Shown here: in pieces, positions 63,862-64,000 of the stretch | How the letters are laid out: every line of letters starts with the position of its first letter | How positions within the stretch are numbered: the first letter of the stretch is position 1 | Assembly (NCBI RefSeq): GCF_002115825.1 | Contig: NZ_JFJZ01000004.1 | Location: 224,891-288,890, forward strand | DNA: 64,000 nt | Reading direction: 5' to 3' | From: Thalassospira sp. MCCC 1A01428 | Lineage (GTDB): Bacteria; Pseudomonadota; Alphaproteobacteria; Rhodospirillales; Thalassospiraceae | Position numbers and translations under genes: made by a program | Notes under the pieces: generated by a model | Told to the model about the DNA's origin: nothing | The model's database searches: none | The model's input: only the letters and a program-made list of their open reading frames with translations

Positions 63862-64000
63862 TGCGGGGTTCCTTGAAAACAATGGTTTGTTGTGACAAGG
63901 GCAATCTGACGTTCCAAACTGACAGCAGGCTGAAACATCGGGTCGTGATGCTTCAGGTGGTTGTCAGCAACCCAGTTGTTTAGGGTCTGGACTCAATTGG

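Noticed and set aside
1..64000. CRISPR arrays, insertion sequences or toxin-antitoxin pairs
   Set aside because: No regularly spaced repeats, transposase genes with terminal repeats or small paired toxin genes could be seen.

Overview
The window looks like a chromosomal segment of a marine or soil alphaproteobacterium of the Rhodospirillales, most like Thalassospira. This is inferred from protein character and synteny, not from a database search. Markers are the xerD / aroK-aroB divergent locus, the bolA / J-protein / cobS-cobT neighbourhood, an alphaproteobacterial-type CCA-adding enzyme, an ScfR-type regulator and a DUF1127 protein. All full-length genes read through without frameshifts. 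I see no prophage, CRISPR array or insertion sequence.

Layout. Bases 1-26,500 are mostly housekeeping: the tail of a small membrane protein, cca, a GDSL hydrolase, an EAL-CBS-GGDEF protein, a microprotein / secreted 669-aa protein / xerD operon facing aroK-aroB, a CNNM/CorC protein, a CBS protein, a solute-binding lipoprotein fused to a sensor-like domain, bolA, a J-protein, cobS, cobT, gluQRS, a LysR/SDR pair, a GST, rpmB, an HNH nuclease, dsbB, a YqaA-type protein and tRNA-Leu(CAA).

Bases 26,500-37,750 form an amide/urea nitrogen locus. A five-gene urt-type ABC importer is followed by formamidase (fmdA) and fmdB on the minus strand. Divergent to it lies an 1128-aa hybrid kinase whose sensor region is an NCS1-type transporter joined to a Cys-rich module, overlapping a LuxR-type response regulator. 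This is the most unusual system here. An H-NS-like gene, a 1.1-kb AT-rich gap with a large terminator-like hairpin, and a soluble twin-PAS chemoreceptor follow.

Bases 41,200-51,330 are a tartrate catabolism island: D-tartrate dehydratase, two tartrate dehydrogenase paralogues, a glycerate 2-kinase, a TctC binding protein, a fused TctA-TctB permease and two LysR regulators. Together they would import tartrates and convert them to oxaloacetate or to glycerate and 2-phosphoglycerate.

Bases 51,380-61,925 hold a second transporter-type sensor kinase (SSS fold) with a mini membrane protein and a lone receiver, an ScfR-type regulator of short-chain acyl metabolism, and a complete five-gene HAAT-family ABC importer of unknown substrate. 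The window ends with a DUF1127 protein, an Lrp/AsnC regulator, and a cytochrome b561-like protein paired with a PepSY-like periplasmic protein.
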